A stretch of 64,000 bases of DNA from Antarctobacter sediminis (GTDB lineage: Bacteria; Pseudomonadota; Alphaproteobacteria; Rhodobacterales; Rhodobacteraceae). Location of the stretch: NCBI RefSeq assembly GCF_019218285.1, contig NZ_JAHUZG010000002.1, positions 496,001-560,000 on the forward strand, given 5' to 3'. Shown here in pieces: positions 37,416 through 46,259 of the stretch. Within the stretch, counting starts at the first letter, position 1. Each line of letters opens with the position of its first letter. A program made the position numbers and the translations under genes. Below the pieces are notes generated by a model. It did not search any database. It was not told the origin of the DNA and saw only the letters and a program-made list of their open reading frames with translations.

Positions 37416-38207
37416 ATGCAGCAATACCTCGACGCGCTCCGCACCGTTCTTGACCACGGCGAGGAGTCATCCGACCGCACAGGCACCGGCACCCGCAGCT
37501 ATTTTGGCCTGCAATGCCGCTATCCGCTGGCCGAAGGTTTTCCGCTGGTCACGACCAAGAAACTGCACCTGCGCTCGATCGTGCATGAATTGCTCTGGTT
37601 CCTCTCAGGCGACACCAACATTGCCTATCTCAAGGAAAACGGGGTCTCGATCTGGGACGAATGGGCGGATGCGAACGGCGATCTTGGCCCGGTCTACGGT
37701 CACCAGTGGCGTCACTGGCCCTCGCGCAAAGGAGAGATCGACCAGATCCAGACCCTTCTTGACCAGATCCGCAAAACCCCCGATTCCCGCCGCATGATCG
37801 TGTCCGCATGGAATCCCGCGGATGTCCCCGAAATGGCGCTGCCGCCCTGCCACACGCTCTGGCAGGTCCGCATCATCGGGCGCAAGCTGCATATGCAGCT
37901 TTACCAGCGGTCGGCCGACATGTTCCTTGGCGTGCCCTTCAACATCGCCTCTTACGCCCTGCTGCAATGCATGCTGGCCAAGGTGACGGGATACGAGCCG
38001 GGCGATTTCGTCCATTCCATCGGCGACGCGCATATCTATTCCAACCATATGGATCAGGTGGCAGAACAGCTTTCGCGTGCGCCCCGCCCCCTGCCCCGAC
38101 TGGAAATCGCGCGCGAGGTCACGGACCTGTTCGATTTCCGCTACGACGATTTCGCCTTTCCCGGCTATGACCCGCACCCCGCCATCAAGGCGCCCGTCGC
38201 GGTCTAA
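37416..38207 (+). CDS. thyA: Thymidylate synthase
   Basis: This 263-residue enzyme makes dTMP from dUMP with methylene-tetrahydrofolate. The nucleophilic cysteine is in [10 protein letters not shown], and the dUMP site [20 protein letters not shown] is complete. The length equals the E. coli enzyme. ATG 37416 is preceded by GGAGG at 8 nt; an in-frame upstream start at 37272 adds unlikely sequence. It is followed after 11 nt by folA, which regenerates its folate cofactor. Confidence 0.97.
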   Translation: MQQYLDALRTVLDHGEESSDRTGTGTRSYFGLQCRYPLAEGFPLVTTKKLHLRSIVHELLWFLSGDTNIAYLKENGVSIWDEWADANGDLGPVYGHQWRHWPSRKGEIDQIQTLLDQIRKTPDSRRMIVSAWNPADVPEMALPPCHTLWQVRIIGRKLHMQLYQRSADMFLGVPFNIASYALLQCMLAKVTGYEPGDFVHSIGDAHIYSNHMDQVAEQLSRAPRPLPRLEIAREVTDLFDFRYDDFAFPGYDPHPAIKAPVAV

Positions 38208-38218
38208 GGAGTTTTACC

Positions 38219-38698
38219 ATGATTACCCTCATCGCCGCCCACGACCGCAACCGCGCCATTGGCAAGGACGGCGACATTCCCTGGCACCTCCCCGAGGATC
38301 TTGCGATGTTCAAACGCGAGACGCTGGGCGGCGCGATCATCATGGGCCGCAAGACGTGGGAGAGCCTGCCCTTCAAGCCGCTCCCCAAGCGGCTGAACAT
38401 CGTGGTCTCGCGGGACAAGGGGCTGCACGAGCATGTGGTCGGCTCCGTCGAAGAGGCCATCGCGCTGGCGCAATCGCAGGGCTACTTCCGTATCTATGGC
38501 ATTGGCGGGCAAGCGATCTACGAGGCAATGCTGCCGCTGGCGCATCGGCTGTTGATCACGCATGTGGATCTGGCAGTCGAGGGCGCGGACGCGTGGTTCC
38601 CGGAGATTGGGGAGGGGTGGCGGGAGGTTGGGCGAAAGGTGCTGGAAGGCTCCGATGTCGTGAGCCAAGCTTCGGAAATGTTGAGCCGGGAGGACTGA
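38219..38698 (+). CDS. folA: Dihydrofolate reductase
   Basis: This 159-residue enzyme reduces dihydrofolate with NADPH, completing the thymidylate cycle with thyA. Motifs are AIGKDGDIPWHLPEDLAMFK (active-site acid in the PWHLPED segment), IIMGRKTWESLPFKPLPKRL and RIYGIGGQAIYEAML. The length is standard for chromosomal bacterial DHFR. The stop is 1 nt before the GIY-YIG gene start, so that gene is likely read from the same promoter. Confidence 0.96.
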   Translation: MITLIAAHDRNRAIGKDGDIPWHLPEDLAMFKRETLGGAIIMGRKTWESLPFKPLPKRLNIVVSRDKGLHEHVVGSVEEAIALAQSQGYFRIYGIGGQAIYEAMLPLAHRLLITHVDLAVEGADAWFPEIGEGWREVGRKVLEGSDVVSQASEMLSRED

Positions 38699-38699
38699 C

Positions 38700-39641
38700 A
38701 TGAACAAGGGTCGATCTGTTCGCCTCTATTTGGCTGACGGCACCTCATCCGGAATTGTGACTGCCGAGATCATGAATTGGACAGGTCATATTCTCTCTGC
38801 ACCAAGAACACGATTGGAAAGCGCGCTAGCAAGGGAGGAACTTGGACGGACAGGTGTCTATTTCCTCCTAGGCCCAGATGATTCCGGGAGCGATCTCATT
38901 AAAGTCTACATTGGAGAGACCGATGAGATCGGAAAACGAATTTACTCGCACAACAAAGATGAACAAAAAGCCTTCTGGGAACGCTTTATCGCTGTGACCA
39001 GCAAGGATTTAAATCTGACCAAAGCACATGTACGCTACCTTGAAAGCCGCATATTAGAGATGGCAGTGACGGCAAAAAAGTGCAAGATCGCCAACAAGGA
39101 CATACCAAAATTCGACAAGCTTCCCGAAGCCGACATAGCGGACATGGAAAGCTTTATCACTGAGATTGAACTGGCACTTCCAGTAATCGGAGTTGAATTC
39201 TTAAAAAGGCCAAAGACCTTTGAAGTCAAAAAAGATGCGAATGAAACATCTAAGAATGCAGACCTAGACGCCGAAACCAACCCACTTTTCAGAGTAGAAA
39301 GCCCAAAGCACGGCATCCGCGCGGAGGCTATCGAAGTAGATGGGGAGTTCGTCGTTCTTGCTGGATCAATCGGCGCGAATAGAGAAAAGCAGTCCTTTCA
39401 TGATCGAATCAAGTCTATTCGTGATGAAGCAATGGAGAGTGGAAGGATAAGCGTACTTACCGGGGGAAAATTCAAGGTTGAGCAGGACATCAATTTTTCA
39501 AGTCCAAGCGCAGCCGCAGTTTTTCTTTTTGGCACATCAAGAAACGGGAGAACTGACTGGATTCATTTGTCATCTGGTCAATCCTATGGAGTCTGGAAAG
39601 ACAACAAAATCGACGCAGGGCTGACTTTGCTCCCGCAATAA
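38700..39641 (+). CDS. GIY-YIG nuclease-family protein with DUF4357 domain
   Basis: This 313-residue protein has a GIY-YIG-like core at residues about 50-135 (GVYFLLGPD...IKVYIGETDEIGKRIYSH, then ARYLES-like VRYLESRILEMA). The C-terminus matches DUF4357 (SPSAAAVFLFGTSRNGRTDW, WIHLSSGQSYGVW). Proteins of this design are widely scattered in bacteria, and a nuclease role is inferred. The gene is clearly richer in A and T than its neighbours, which points to acquisition by transfer. It follows folA by 1 nt and precedes a gap of about 360 nt. Confidence 0.8.
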   Translation: MNKGRSVRLYLADGTSSGIVTAEIMNWTGHILSAPRTRLESALAREELGRTGVYFLLGPDDSGSDLIKVYIGETDEIGKRIYSHNKDEQKAFWERFIAVTSKDLNLTKAHVRYLESRILEMAVTAKKCKIANKDIPKFDKLPEADIADMESFITEIELALPVIGVEFLKRPKTFEVKKDANETSKNADLDAETNPLFRVESPKHGIRAEAIEVDGEFVVLAGSIGANREKQSFHDRIKSIRDEAMESGRISVLTGGKFKVEQDINFSSPSAAAVFLFGTSRNGRTDWIHLSSGQSYGVWKDNKIDAGLTLLPQ

Positions 39642-40003
39642 GGCCGCGGCATGTTATCCACTTGGAATTTCCCATCTCGGAAAAAGGACCGCAGGTGCGC
39701 CGGGCGAGCGCCTGACCGGCCGCACCGGGCAGGCGCTTTGTCAGCCGTCCTGCGCCACGCCGGCCGAATACGGGAGAAGCAGGGATAAACTGCCAGCCAC
39801 AAACCTGGCTGCGCCTCCCCGCCGGTCAGGACCCCTCCCGGCTCATCGCCAAGCACAACCAAATTTGCGCACAACATCTAGCCAGTACCCACCCTTGCCC
39901 CCACAACGCACGGCCAAACCAACCACATTGCGCGCCCCGTTTACCCGGGCCGAACCCTCTGCCATAATCGCCGCCAACCAATCAGAACAAACCGAGCACG
40001 CAC
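39642..40003. other. 362-nt gap between the GIY-YIG gene and parE
   Basis: No gene is seen. It contains one clear inverted repeat, AGCGCCTG (39707-39714) with CAGGCGCT (39730-39737), whose loop has a second small stem (CCGG-CCGCA-CCGG). It ends in TTTG and may terminate the thyA-folA transcript. The last part, before 40004, should hold the parE promoter, which I cannot place with confidence. Confidence 0.5.
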
Positions 40004-41962
40004 ATGGCCGACGATCTCCTCAAAGCGACAGAAACCGCCGATTACGACGCCTCCTCGATCGAGGTGCTCGAAGGGTTGGAGCCGGTCCGCAAGCGCCCCG
40101 GCATGTATATCGGCGGCACCGACGACCGCGCCCTGCACCACCTTGTCGCCGAGGTTCTGGACAACTCCATGGACGAGGCCGTCGCCGGCCACGCCAACAG
40201 GATCGAGATCACGCTTCACGCTGATTATTCCATCGAGATCAAGGACAACGGCCGCGGCATCCCGATCGACCCGCACCCCAAGTTTCCCGATAAATCGGCG
40301 CTTGAGGTCATCCTTTGCACCCTGCACGCGGGCGGCAAATTCTCGGGCAAGGCCTATGAGACCTCGGGCGGTCTGCACGGGGTCGGCGCCTCGGTCGTGA
40401 ACGCGCTGTCGGATTCGATGATCGTGCAGGTGGCCCGCAACAAGGAGCTCTACGAACAGCGTTTCTCGCGCGGGATTCCCCTTGGGCCGGTTGAAAAGAT
40501 CGGTCAGGCGCCCAACCGTCGCGGCACCACCGTCACCTTTCACGCGGATGAGCAGATCTTTGGCCACCACCGGTTCAAACCCGCCCGCCTGTTCAAGATG
40601 GTGCGCTCCAAAGCCTACCTCTTTTCCGGCGTCGAGATCCGCTGGAAGACCGAGATCGAGGATGGCGACACCCCGACCGAGGCGACCTTTCACTTTCCCG
40701 GCGGCCTGTCGGACTATCTGACCGAAACCCTTGGCAGCGCCTCGACCTATTCGGACAAACCCTTTGCCGGCGTCGTCGATTTCAAGGAAAAATTCGACAC
40801 CCCCGGCAAGGTGGAATGGGCGATCAACTGGACCCCGTCCCGCGACGGTTTCATCCAGAGCTACTGTAACACCGTCCCCACGCCCGAAGGCGGCACCCAC
40901 GAGGCTGGTTTCTGGGCCGCGATCCTCAAGGGAATCCGCGCCTATGGCGAACTGGTAAACAACCGCAAGGCCGCGCAGATCACCCGCGACGACCTTCTGA
41001 CAGGCGGCTGCGCGCTGGTCTCCTGCTTTATCCGCGAACCGGAATTCGTTGGCCAGACCAAGGACCGCCTTGCCACGACAGAGGCGCAGCGGCTGGTCGA
41101 AAACTCCGTCCGTGACCATTTCGACAATTGGCTGGCCTCGGATACGAAATCCGCCGGCTCTATCCTCGATTTCCTTGTTCTGCGCGCCGAAGAACGGCTC
41201 CGCCGGCGGCAGGAAAAGGAAACCGCCCGCAAATCCGCCACGAAAAAGCTGCGCCTGCCGGGCAAGCTGACCGACTGTTCGTCCAAGAACCGCGAAGGCA
41301 CCGAGATCTTCATCGTCGAGGGCGACTCGGCCGGTGGTTCGGCCAAGGGCGCGCGGTTCCGCGAGTTTCAGGCCCTGCTGCCCCTGCGCGGCAAGATCCT
41401 GAACGTGCTCGGCGCGGCCTCCTCCAAGCTGGGCCAGAACGCCGAAATCCGCGACCTCTGCGAGGCGCTTGGTGTCGGGCTGGGCACGAAATTCAACGTC
41501 GACGACCTGCGCTATGACAAGGTCATCATCATGACCGATGCGGACGTGGACGGCGCGCATATCGCTTCGCTGCTCATGACCTTCTTCTTCACCCAGATGC
41601 GCCCGCTGATCGACCACGGGCACCTGTACCTTGCCTGTCCGCCGCTCTACCGCCTGACGCAGGGCGCCAAACGGCTTTACGTCCCCGACGACGCCGCCAA
41701 AGAGGCGGCGCTGGCCAAAGGCTTGGGCGGCAAGGGCAAAATCGACGTGCAGCGGTTCAAGGGTCTGGGCGAAATGGACGCCAAGGACCTGAAGGAAACC
41801 ACGATGGACCCGGCGACCCGAACGCTGATCCGTGTCACCATCGACGAGGACGAACCGGGGGAAACCGGGGATCTGGTGGAACGCCTGATGGGCAAGAAGC
41901 CGGAATTGCGTTTCCAGTATATTCAGGAGAATGCGCGTTTTGTTGAGGAATTGGACGTCTAA
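40004..41962 (+). CDS. parE: DNA topoisomerase IV subunit B
   Basis: This 652-residue ATPase subunit decatenates daughter chromosomes with ParC. It has the GHKL ATP site (EVLDNSMDEAVAG, DNGRGIPIDPH, GGLHGVGASVVNALS) and a TOPRIM domain (EIFIVEGDSAGGSAKGARFR, IIMTDADVDGAHI). The length (652) and the absence of a GyrB-type insert favour ParE over GyrB. The 3' end overlaps the next gene by 32 nt. Confidence 0.92.
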   Translation: MADDLLKATETADYDASSIEVLEGLEPVRKRPGMYIGGTDDRALHHLVAEVLDNSMDEAVAGHANRIEITLHADYSIEIKDNGRGIPIDPHPKFPDKSALEVILCTLHAGGKFSGKAYETSGGLHGVGASVVNALSDSMIVQVARNKELYEQRFSRGIPLGPVEKIGQAPNRRGTTVTFHADEQIFGHHRFKPARLFKMVRSKAYLFSGVEIRWKTEIEDGDTPTEATFHFPGGLSDYLTETLGSASTYSDKPFAGVVDFKEKFDTPGKVEWAINWTPSRDGFIQSYCNTVPTPEGGTHEAGFWAAILKGIRAYGELVNNRKAAQITRDDLLTGGCALVSCFIREPEFVGQTKDRLATTEAQRLVENSVRDHFDNWLASDTKSAGSILDFLVLRAEERLRRRQEKETARKSATKKLRLPGKLTDCSSKNREGTEIFIVEGDSAGGSAKGARFREFQALLPLRGKILNVLGAASSKLGQNAEIRDLCEALGVGLGTKFNVDDLRYDKVIIMTDADVDGAHIASLLMTFFFTQMRPLIDHGHLYLACPPLYRLTQGAKRLYVPDDAAKEAALAKGLGGKGKIDVQRFKGLGEMDAKDLKETTMDPATRTLIRVTIDEDEPGETGDLVERLMGKKPELRFQYIQENARFVEELDV

Positions 41963-42920
41963 GGCCCGATTTTTTCTTATCTTTCTCGGCCTCAGCCTGC
42001 TTCACGCTCCAACATCAGGCCATGCCCAGGGTTGGGATCAAAGGATTGCGGCCGCGCAGGCTGATGCCGCCCGGCTTGAACAGCTGGCAAACGAGAAAGG
42101 CGCGCCCATGCTGGGCAGCCTCGACAGGCGGGCCGATGTAGCCGAGATCAAATGCCTGATCCTTGGCGAAATGCTTAACGCGGGCGACCTTTCCTATCAT
42201 CTGAGCCTGTATGGCCCGAATCCGGCAGATGATCCCGATCCCGGCAATGCCTACGACATAAGCCTGCACGCGCTGGCCAAGGCGAAATGGGCCCATCAGG
42301 CTAGCCTGATCCTTGACCTGTCCGACGACCAGCGGCTGGAAACCTGGAACCTCACCTGTGACGGAAAGCTGGGCATTCCCGCCGGGCTGGTGGCCGCAGA
42401 TTGGAACACACGGGCCACGTTCCGGGTCGATGGCGCAACCCTATACGTTCTTGGTGACATCGAAGCCGGTTTCTTTGACGAATTCCAATCCTTCATACAG
42501 GGGCACGACATCCGCAGGGTCATGTTTGGCAGTCGCGGCGGGTCAGTTGGCGAAGCCGTCCAGACGGGCAAGCTGATCCGCGCCCTCGGTCTGGAAACCG
42601 ATCTGTACGCCACTTGCGCCTCGGCCTGTCCGCTGGCCTATCTTGGCGGCACACAGCGCGTCATCAACGATTGGGATTTCCGGCTTGGGTTTCACCAGAT
42701 GTCCGTTGCCGGCACGGCCCTGCCGCTGGACCATGAATTCTACGGGCTGGTTCGCAACTATGCCGCCGAAATGGGCGCCAGCGGGGATTTTGTCGTGGCA
42801 GCCATGCACAACGCGCCGATCGACCAGATCTTCTATCCGGAATTTCAGGACATGTGCGACGCCGGGATCACTTGGGTGCGAGGCAACTGCTCTCAACCCC
42901 ATCCATCTGCCCGCCACTGA
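41931..42920 (+). CDS. Exported ClpP/crotonase-like protein (COG3904-type), second copy
   Basis: This 329-residue protein has a signal peptide (ARFFLIFLGLSLLHAPTSGHA-Q). An N-terminal helical region (residues about 35-150) precedes a ClpP-like domain: VDGATLYVLGDIEAGFFDEF, FGSRGGSVGEAVQTGKLIRA, DLYATCASACPLAYLGGTQR and GFHQ. It shares the GGSV, C-x-S-x-C, LGG and GFHQ elements with the gene at 4072-4710, but has an extra N-terminal region. The annotated ATG 41931 lies inside parE right after AGGAG; nearby TTG codons at 41940 or 41943 are alternatives. Confidence 0.7.
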   Translation: MRVLLRNWTSKARFFLIFLGLSLLHAPTSGHAQGWDQRIAAAQADAARLEQLANEKGAPMLGSLDRRADVAEIKCLILGEMLNAGDLSYHLSLYGPNPADDPDPGNAYDISLHALAKAKWAHQASLILDLSDDQRLETWNLTCDGKLGIPAGLVAADWNTRATFRVDGATLYVLGDIEAGFFDEFQSFIQGHDIRRVMFGSRGGSVGEAVQTGKLIRALGLETDLYATCASACPLAYLGGTQRVINDWDFRLGFHQMSVAGTALPLDHEFYGLVRNYAAEMGASGDFVVAAMHNAPIDQIFYPEFQDMCDAGITWVRGNCSQPHPSARH

Positions 42921-43160
42921 CCCCTGAAAGCGCTTCAAAGCGCGCAGATACGCGCCGTTGCAGGTGCTCCAAAGATTATTTTCACCGCCCCCGTTGAACC
43001 CTCTTGTGCGCCGCAAAACCCAACACACATCTTCCATCGCATCCCGCAAGATGCCTCATCGGTGTCATCGCCTTGGCCCTTCGCCAAGCAACCCTGCCCC
43101 CTCTGAGCGTTGCCCCCTCCGGCCCTGCGTGCCGGTCTACGTGTCGAAAGAGGAACCGCC

Positions 43161-43331
43161 ATGTCCAAGGAAAAGAACCGCGGCAACCGCGAAGCAAAGA
43201 AACCCAAGAAGGAAAAGGTCAAGGTGTTGGCCACCGCCAATAGCAACGCCGGGAAAGACCCGGTGATCGCGGGCAAAGCTGTGTCGAACAAGCTGGCTCG
43301 CAAACCCGGCAAGGCCCCGCGCGCCGCCTGA
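43161..43331 (+). CDS. Small lysine-rich protein (56 aa)
   Basis: This 56-residue protein starts MSKEKNRGNREAKKPKKEKV and ends KLARKPGKAPRAA, with about one third basic residues. It resembles small basic proteins annotated as hypothetical in Rhodobacterales and could bind nucleic acid; nothing more can be said. AGAGGA lies 7 nt upstream and a strong terminator follows, so it is a single-gene unit. The 240 nt before it contain no gene that I can see. Confidence 0.65.
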   Translation: MSKEKNRGNREAKKPKKEKVKVLATANSNAGKDPVIAGKAVSNKLARKPGKAPRAA

Positions 43332-43340
43332 TCGCTGATC

Positions 43341-43370
43341 GGGAAGGGCCACGTCAGGCCCTTCCCCTTT
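43341..43370 (+). terminator. Intrinsic terminator after the lysine-rich gene
   Basis: GGGAAGGGCC (43341-43350), a 6-nt loop, and GGCCCTTCCC (43357-43366) form a perfect 10-bp stem followed by CTTT. It is 9 nt after the stop codon. Confidence 0.8.
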
Positions 43371-43417
43371 ACGCGCCGCCCCTTGCCATTCTTCCGGCCC
43401 ATGGCCACTGTCCCGCC

Positions 43418-44419
43418 ATGCGACCCGGACCAAAGAATCTCATCACCGATGTGCCCGGCCTGCGGGTCGGGAACGCCCAGTGCCCGCGGATCAAGTCCGG
43501 GACGACGGTGCTCACCTCGGATGCCCCTTTTGCCGCCTCTGTCGCGGTCATGGGCGGGGCCCCCGGCACCCGCGAGACAGACCTTTTGGCCCCCGACAAA
43601 TCGGTGCAGGCGGTGGACGCACTGGTCCTGTCGGGCGGCAGCGCCTTTGGCCTTGCCGCCGCACAGGGAGTCATGGATGCGCTGCACGCGCAGGGTCGCG
43701 GGCTGGAGGTGCTTTCCGCGCGCGTGCCCATCGTCCCTTCGGCCATCCTGTTCGATCTGCTGAATGGCGGCGACAAGACATGGGATGAAAATCCCTACCC
43801 CCGGCTTGGCCGCGAAGCTCTGACCGCCGCAGCAAGCGATTTCAGCATCGGCAGCGCAGGCGCGGGCATCGGCGCCCAAACTGCGCAACACAAGGGCGGG
43901 CTGGGCTCGGCCAGCCTTGTGCTGGACGATGGAACCACCGTCGGCGCCCTTGTCGCGGTAAACCCGATGGGCAGCGTAACCACGCCCTCGGGTCGCCATT
44001 TCTGGGCGGCCCCTTTCGAGGTTGATGGCGAATACGGCGCGCTTGGTCCCGACCTCGCGCCGGGATTGGCCCTGCCGCCAAGTCGCAAGGCCGCGGCCAT
44101 GGCCTCACAGGGCAATACGACCATTGCGATCGTTGCCACCGATGCCGCCCTTTCCAAGGCACAATGTCAGCGTGTGGCCGTGGCGGCCCATGACGGGATC
44201 GCGCGAGCCATCCTGCCCGCGCATTCGCCAATGGACGGGGACCTTGTTTTTGCCGCAGCCACAGGCGCACGCCCGGTCGATGAGGCAGGTGTCCAGATCA
44301 CCATGATCGGACATGCCGCCAGCCTGTGCCTCGCGCGGGCCATCGCCCGCGGCGTTTGGGAGGCGCGACCGGACCCCGGCGACACGCTGCCCACCTTTCG
44401 GGACAGCCTCAGGCAATAG
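43418..44419 (+). CDS. P1-family peptidase (DmpA/NylC-like)
   Basis: This 333-residue member of the N-terminal-nucleophile-like P1 family shows NLITDVPGLRVGNAQ at the start, the SGGSAFGLAAAQGVMDAL region, IGAQTAQHKGGLGSASLVLD (likely self-cleavage site, nucleophile in the GLGSAS stretch), MGSVTTPSG, GNTTIAIVATDAALSKAQ and an end region MIGHAASLCLARAIARGV. Family members are aminopeptidases or beta-peptidases processed into two chains. No signal peptide is present. It ends 1 nt from the convergent sseB stop. Confidence 0.88.
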   Translation: MRPGPKNLITDVPGLRVGNAQCPRIKSGTTVLTSDAPFAASVAVMGGAPGTRETDLLAPDKSVQAVDALVLSGGSAFGLAAAQGVMDALHAQGRGLEVLSARVPIVPSAILFDLLNGGDKTWDENPYPRLGREALTAAASDFSIGSAGAGIGAQTAQHKGGLGSASLVLDDGTTVGALVAVNPMGSVTTPSGRHFWAAPFEVDGEYGALGPDLAPGLALPPSRKAAAMASQGNTTIAIVATDAALSKAQCQRVAVAAHDGIARAILPAHSPMDGDLVFAAATGARPVDEAGVQITMIGHAASLCLARAIARGVWEARPDPGDTLPTFRDSLRQ

Positions 44420-44420
44420 C

Positions 44421-45215
44421 CTAGCGCAGGATCGGCGGCTTTTCGGGGTCCGCCCCCGGAGCCAACCGCTCGACGCGGTTGGGCGCCTGCGGCTCGGGAA
44501 GGTCGAACCGCAGGGCAACGCGGGCCAGTTCCGCAGTCAGGCTGTCGCTGTCCGACAAAAAGGTTACGTCCAGCGCCCCGGCTTCCAGTCCGGAAAAGAC
44601 CAGCGCCTCGTTGATCGCCCCCGCCAGCGCATGTTCCGCCCCCGGCACAGCGCCGGTCAGGCCAAGCAGATGGCCGCGTGACCCGTCCTCATAGACCACT
44701 TCGGCCAAATAGGCCTTGCGGGCCAGCCCGGCCCCCGTCGCCAGACGGGCATCCAGCGCGGTCACAAGACTTTCCGGCACACGCGGCGTGCGCACCTCGA
44801 CAGGGCGGGCCTCGGCTTGTTGCGGCCCCTGCCCAAGGGTTTCCGCCAACCAGGCCAGCGCCTCGGGCGGCAGGAGGATCTGCGAGGGAGCAACCTCAAG
44901 GTTGAGCGCCAGTCCAATGCCCTGTCCGGCCAGCATCCCAGCCAGCGCGCGCCCCGACAGCGCGGCATAGGGTACGACACGGCCAGCAAAGCCTGACAGC
45001 CTGTCCTCACGATCGAACCCCAGAACAAACCGCGCATCGCCAAGGTCGAACAGCTCGGGCGCAATATTGTCTCCACGCGGCTCTTCGGTCAGCATCAGGA
45101 ACAGCTCGGACGTGGCCAGACGGTCATAGAACCGCAGGCGCGCGGCATCGTCTTCGGGCGCGGCTTCCATCGCGGCATGGGCGCGATCCAGTTCCGTCAG
45201 GATGTCTTCGGTCAT
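44421..45215 (-). CDS. sseB: SseB-family protein
   Basis: This 264-residue protein starts with an SseB N-terminal domain (residues about 1-120: LDRAHAAMEAAPEDDAARLR, LFLMLTEEPRGDNIAPELFD, FVLGFDREDRLSGFAGRVV, YAALSGRALAGMLAG), then a second, diverged half (LARKAYLAEVVYEDGSRGHL, LTGAVPGAEHALAGAINEAL). E. coli SseB affects serine sensitivity; the molecular role is not known. ATG 45215 has GGAGG at 7 nt and overlaps the glycosylase stop (ATGA). Confidence 0.82.
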   Translation of the reverse strand: MTEDILTELDRAHAAMEAAPEDDAARLRFYDRLATSELFLMLTEEPRGDNIAPELFDLGDARFVLGFDREDRLSGFAGRVVPYAALSGRALAGMLAGQGIGLALNLEVAPSQILLPPEALAWLAETLGQGPQQAEARPVEVRTPRVPESLVTALDARLATGAGLARKAYLAEVVYEDGSRGHLLGLTGAVPGAEHALAGAINEALVFSGLEAGALDVTFLSDSDSLTAELARVALRFDLPEPQAPNRVERLAPGADPEKPPILR

Positions 45216-45793
45216 TGCAGCACCTCCGCGACACGTGTTCGCAAGACCGGCAAAAGTTCGGCCTCGAACCAGGGATTGCGTTTCATCCATGCGGTATTGC
45301 GCCAAGAGGGATGCGGCAAGGGGATCGCGGCGGGCGAAAAGTCGCGCCAACGGGCAACCGTTTCTGTCACACCGGCCTTATGGCCCAGATGCCATTTCTG
45401 CGCATAACCACCGATCAACAGCGTCAGGCCGATGTTTGGCAAGGCCTGCATGACCTGTTTCCGCCATGTCCGCGCGCAGATAGGCGGTGGCGGCAAATCC
45501 GATCCCTTGCGATACCCGGGAAAGCAAAACCCCATCGGAACGATTGCGACGCGGCGATCATCATAGAAGGTTTCGCCATCGATCCCCATCCAGTCACGCA
45601 AGCGGTCTCCGGACGGATCGGTGAACGGCATCCCCGAGTGGTGCACCTTCATACCCGGTGCCTGCCCGGCAATCAGCAACCGGGCACTGCCGGACGCCCG
45701 CAGCACGGGCCGTGGTTGATGCGCCGTTTCGGTGGCCGCAAAGCGATCGGTGCAGAGGCGGCAGGCGCGGATCTCTTGCAACAACTTGTCCAT
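45212..45793 (-). CDS. Uracil-DNA glycosylase family protein
   Basis: This 193-residue protein belongs to the uracil-DNA glycosylase superfamily. Motif 1 is seen as LLIAGQAPGMKVHHSGMPFT, with TDPSGDRLRDWMGI following, and the DNA-loop motif as LPHPSWRNTAWMKRNPW. Four cysteines that often bind an Fe-S cluster in family 4 enzymes are not complete here (CRLCTDRF only), so it is of a cluster-free subgroup. It forms an operon with sseB by overlap. Confidence 0.87.
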   Translation of the reverse strand: MDKLLQEIRACRLCTDRFAATETAHQPRPVLRASGSARLLIAGQAPGMKVHHSGMPFTDPSGDRLRDWMGIDGETFYDDRRVAIVPMGFCFPGYRKGSDLPPPPICARTWRKQVMQALPNIGLTLLIGGYAQKWHLGHKAGVTETVARWRDFSPAAIPLPHPSWRNTAWMKRNPWFEAELLPVLRTRVAEVLQ

Positions 45794-45853
45794 TGTCGGG
45801 AACTTACCCGTGAGACGCGCCAGGCGACAGGGCGCGCATCACCGCGCGCGCCA

Positions 45854-45915
45854 CATTTCGACAAGTCTAGAAATAATGCTTGCCAGAGCCAATCATTTCG
45901 ACAAGTCTAGAAATA
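45854..45915 (+). promoter_or_regulatory. Two identical 22-bp operator-like repeats before arsR
   Basis: The same 22-nt sequence (it begins CATTTCGACAAG and ends TCTAGAAATA) occurs at 45854-45875 and 45894-45915, 40 bp apart centre to centre. Each copy has outer arms ATTTC and GAAAT, an imperfect palindrome. The second ends at the first base of the arsR ATG. The spacing of about four helical turns and the position fit autorepression by the ArsR protein. Confidence 0.7.
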
Positions 45916-46259
45916 TGAAAATGAATGATTCCCGCCCCCTCTCCGTCGAAGTGGCTGCATCGAAATTCGCAGCCCTTGGGTCCGAACAACGCCTTCAGGT
46001 GCTTCATGCCCTTGTCCGTGCCGGTCGCGAAGGGCTTAGCATCGGAGCGCTGGGAGATCGGACCGGCATCACCGGCTCCACCCTGACGCACCACCTGAAA
46101 ATCCTTTCTGCCGCTGGCCTTGTGACACAGGCGCGGCAGGGACGGTCCACCATCTGTGCGGCTGCCGACTATTCCGAGGTCGAGGCCCTTTCAGAATATC
46201 TTCTGCGTCAATGCTGCGCGGATGCCACCACATGCCACAAGGACATTGACCATGGCTGA
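45915..46259 (+). CDS. arsR: ArsR-family arsenic-responsive repressor
   Basis: This 114-residue winged-helix repressor has the DNA-binding region LSIGALGDRTGITGSTLTHH plus LKILSAAGLV. The As(III) site seems to be near the C-terminus: QCCADATTC (Cys100, Cys101, Cys107). This CC-x5-C pattern equals the one known from the Acidithiobacillus ArsR. An ELCVCDLxxA site in the helix, as in the plasmid R773 protein, is absent. It overlaps the arsP start by 8 nt, so they are an operon. ATG 45915 or 45921 may be used; neither has a clear ribosome site. Confidence 0.88.
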   Translation: MKMNDSRPLSVEVAASKFAALGSEQRLQVLHALVRAGREGLSIGALGDRTGITGSTLTHHLKILSAAGLVTQARQGRSTICAAADYSEVEALSEYLLRQCCADATTCHKDIDHG

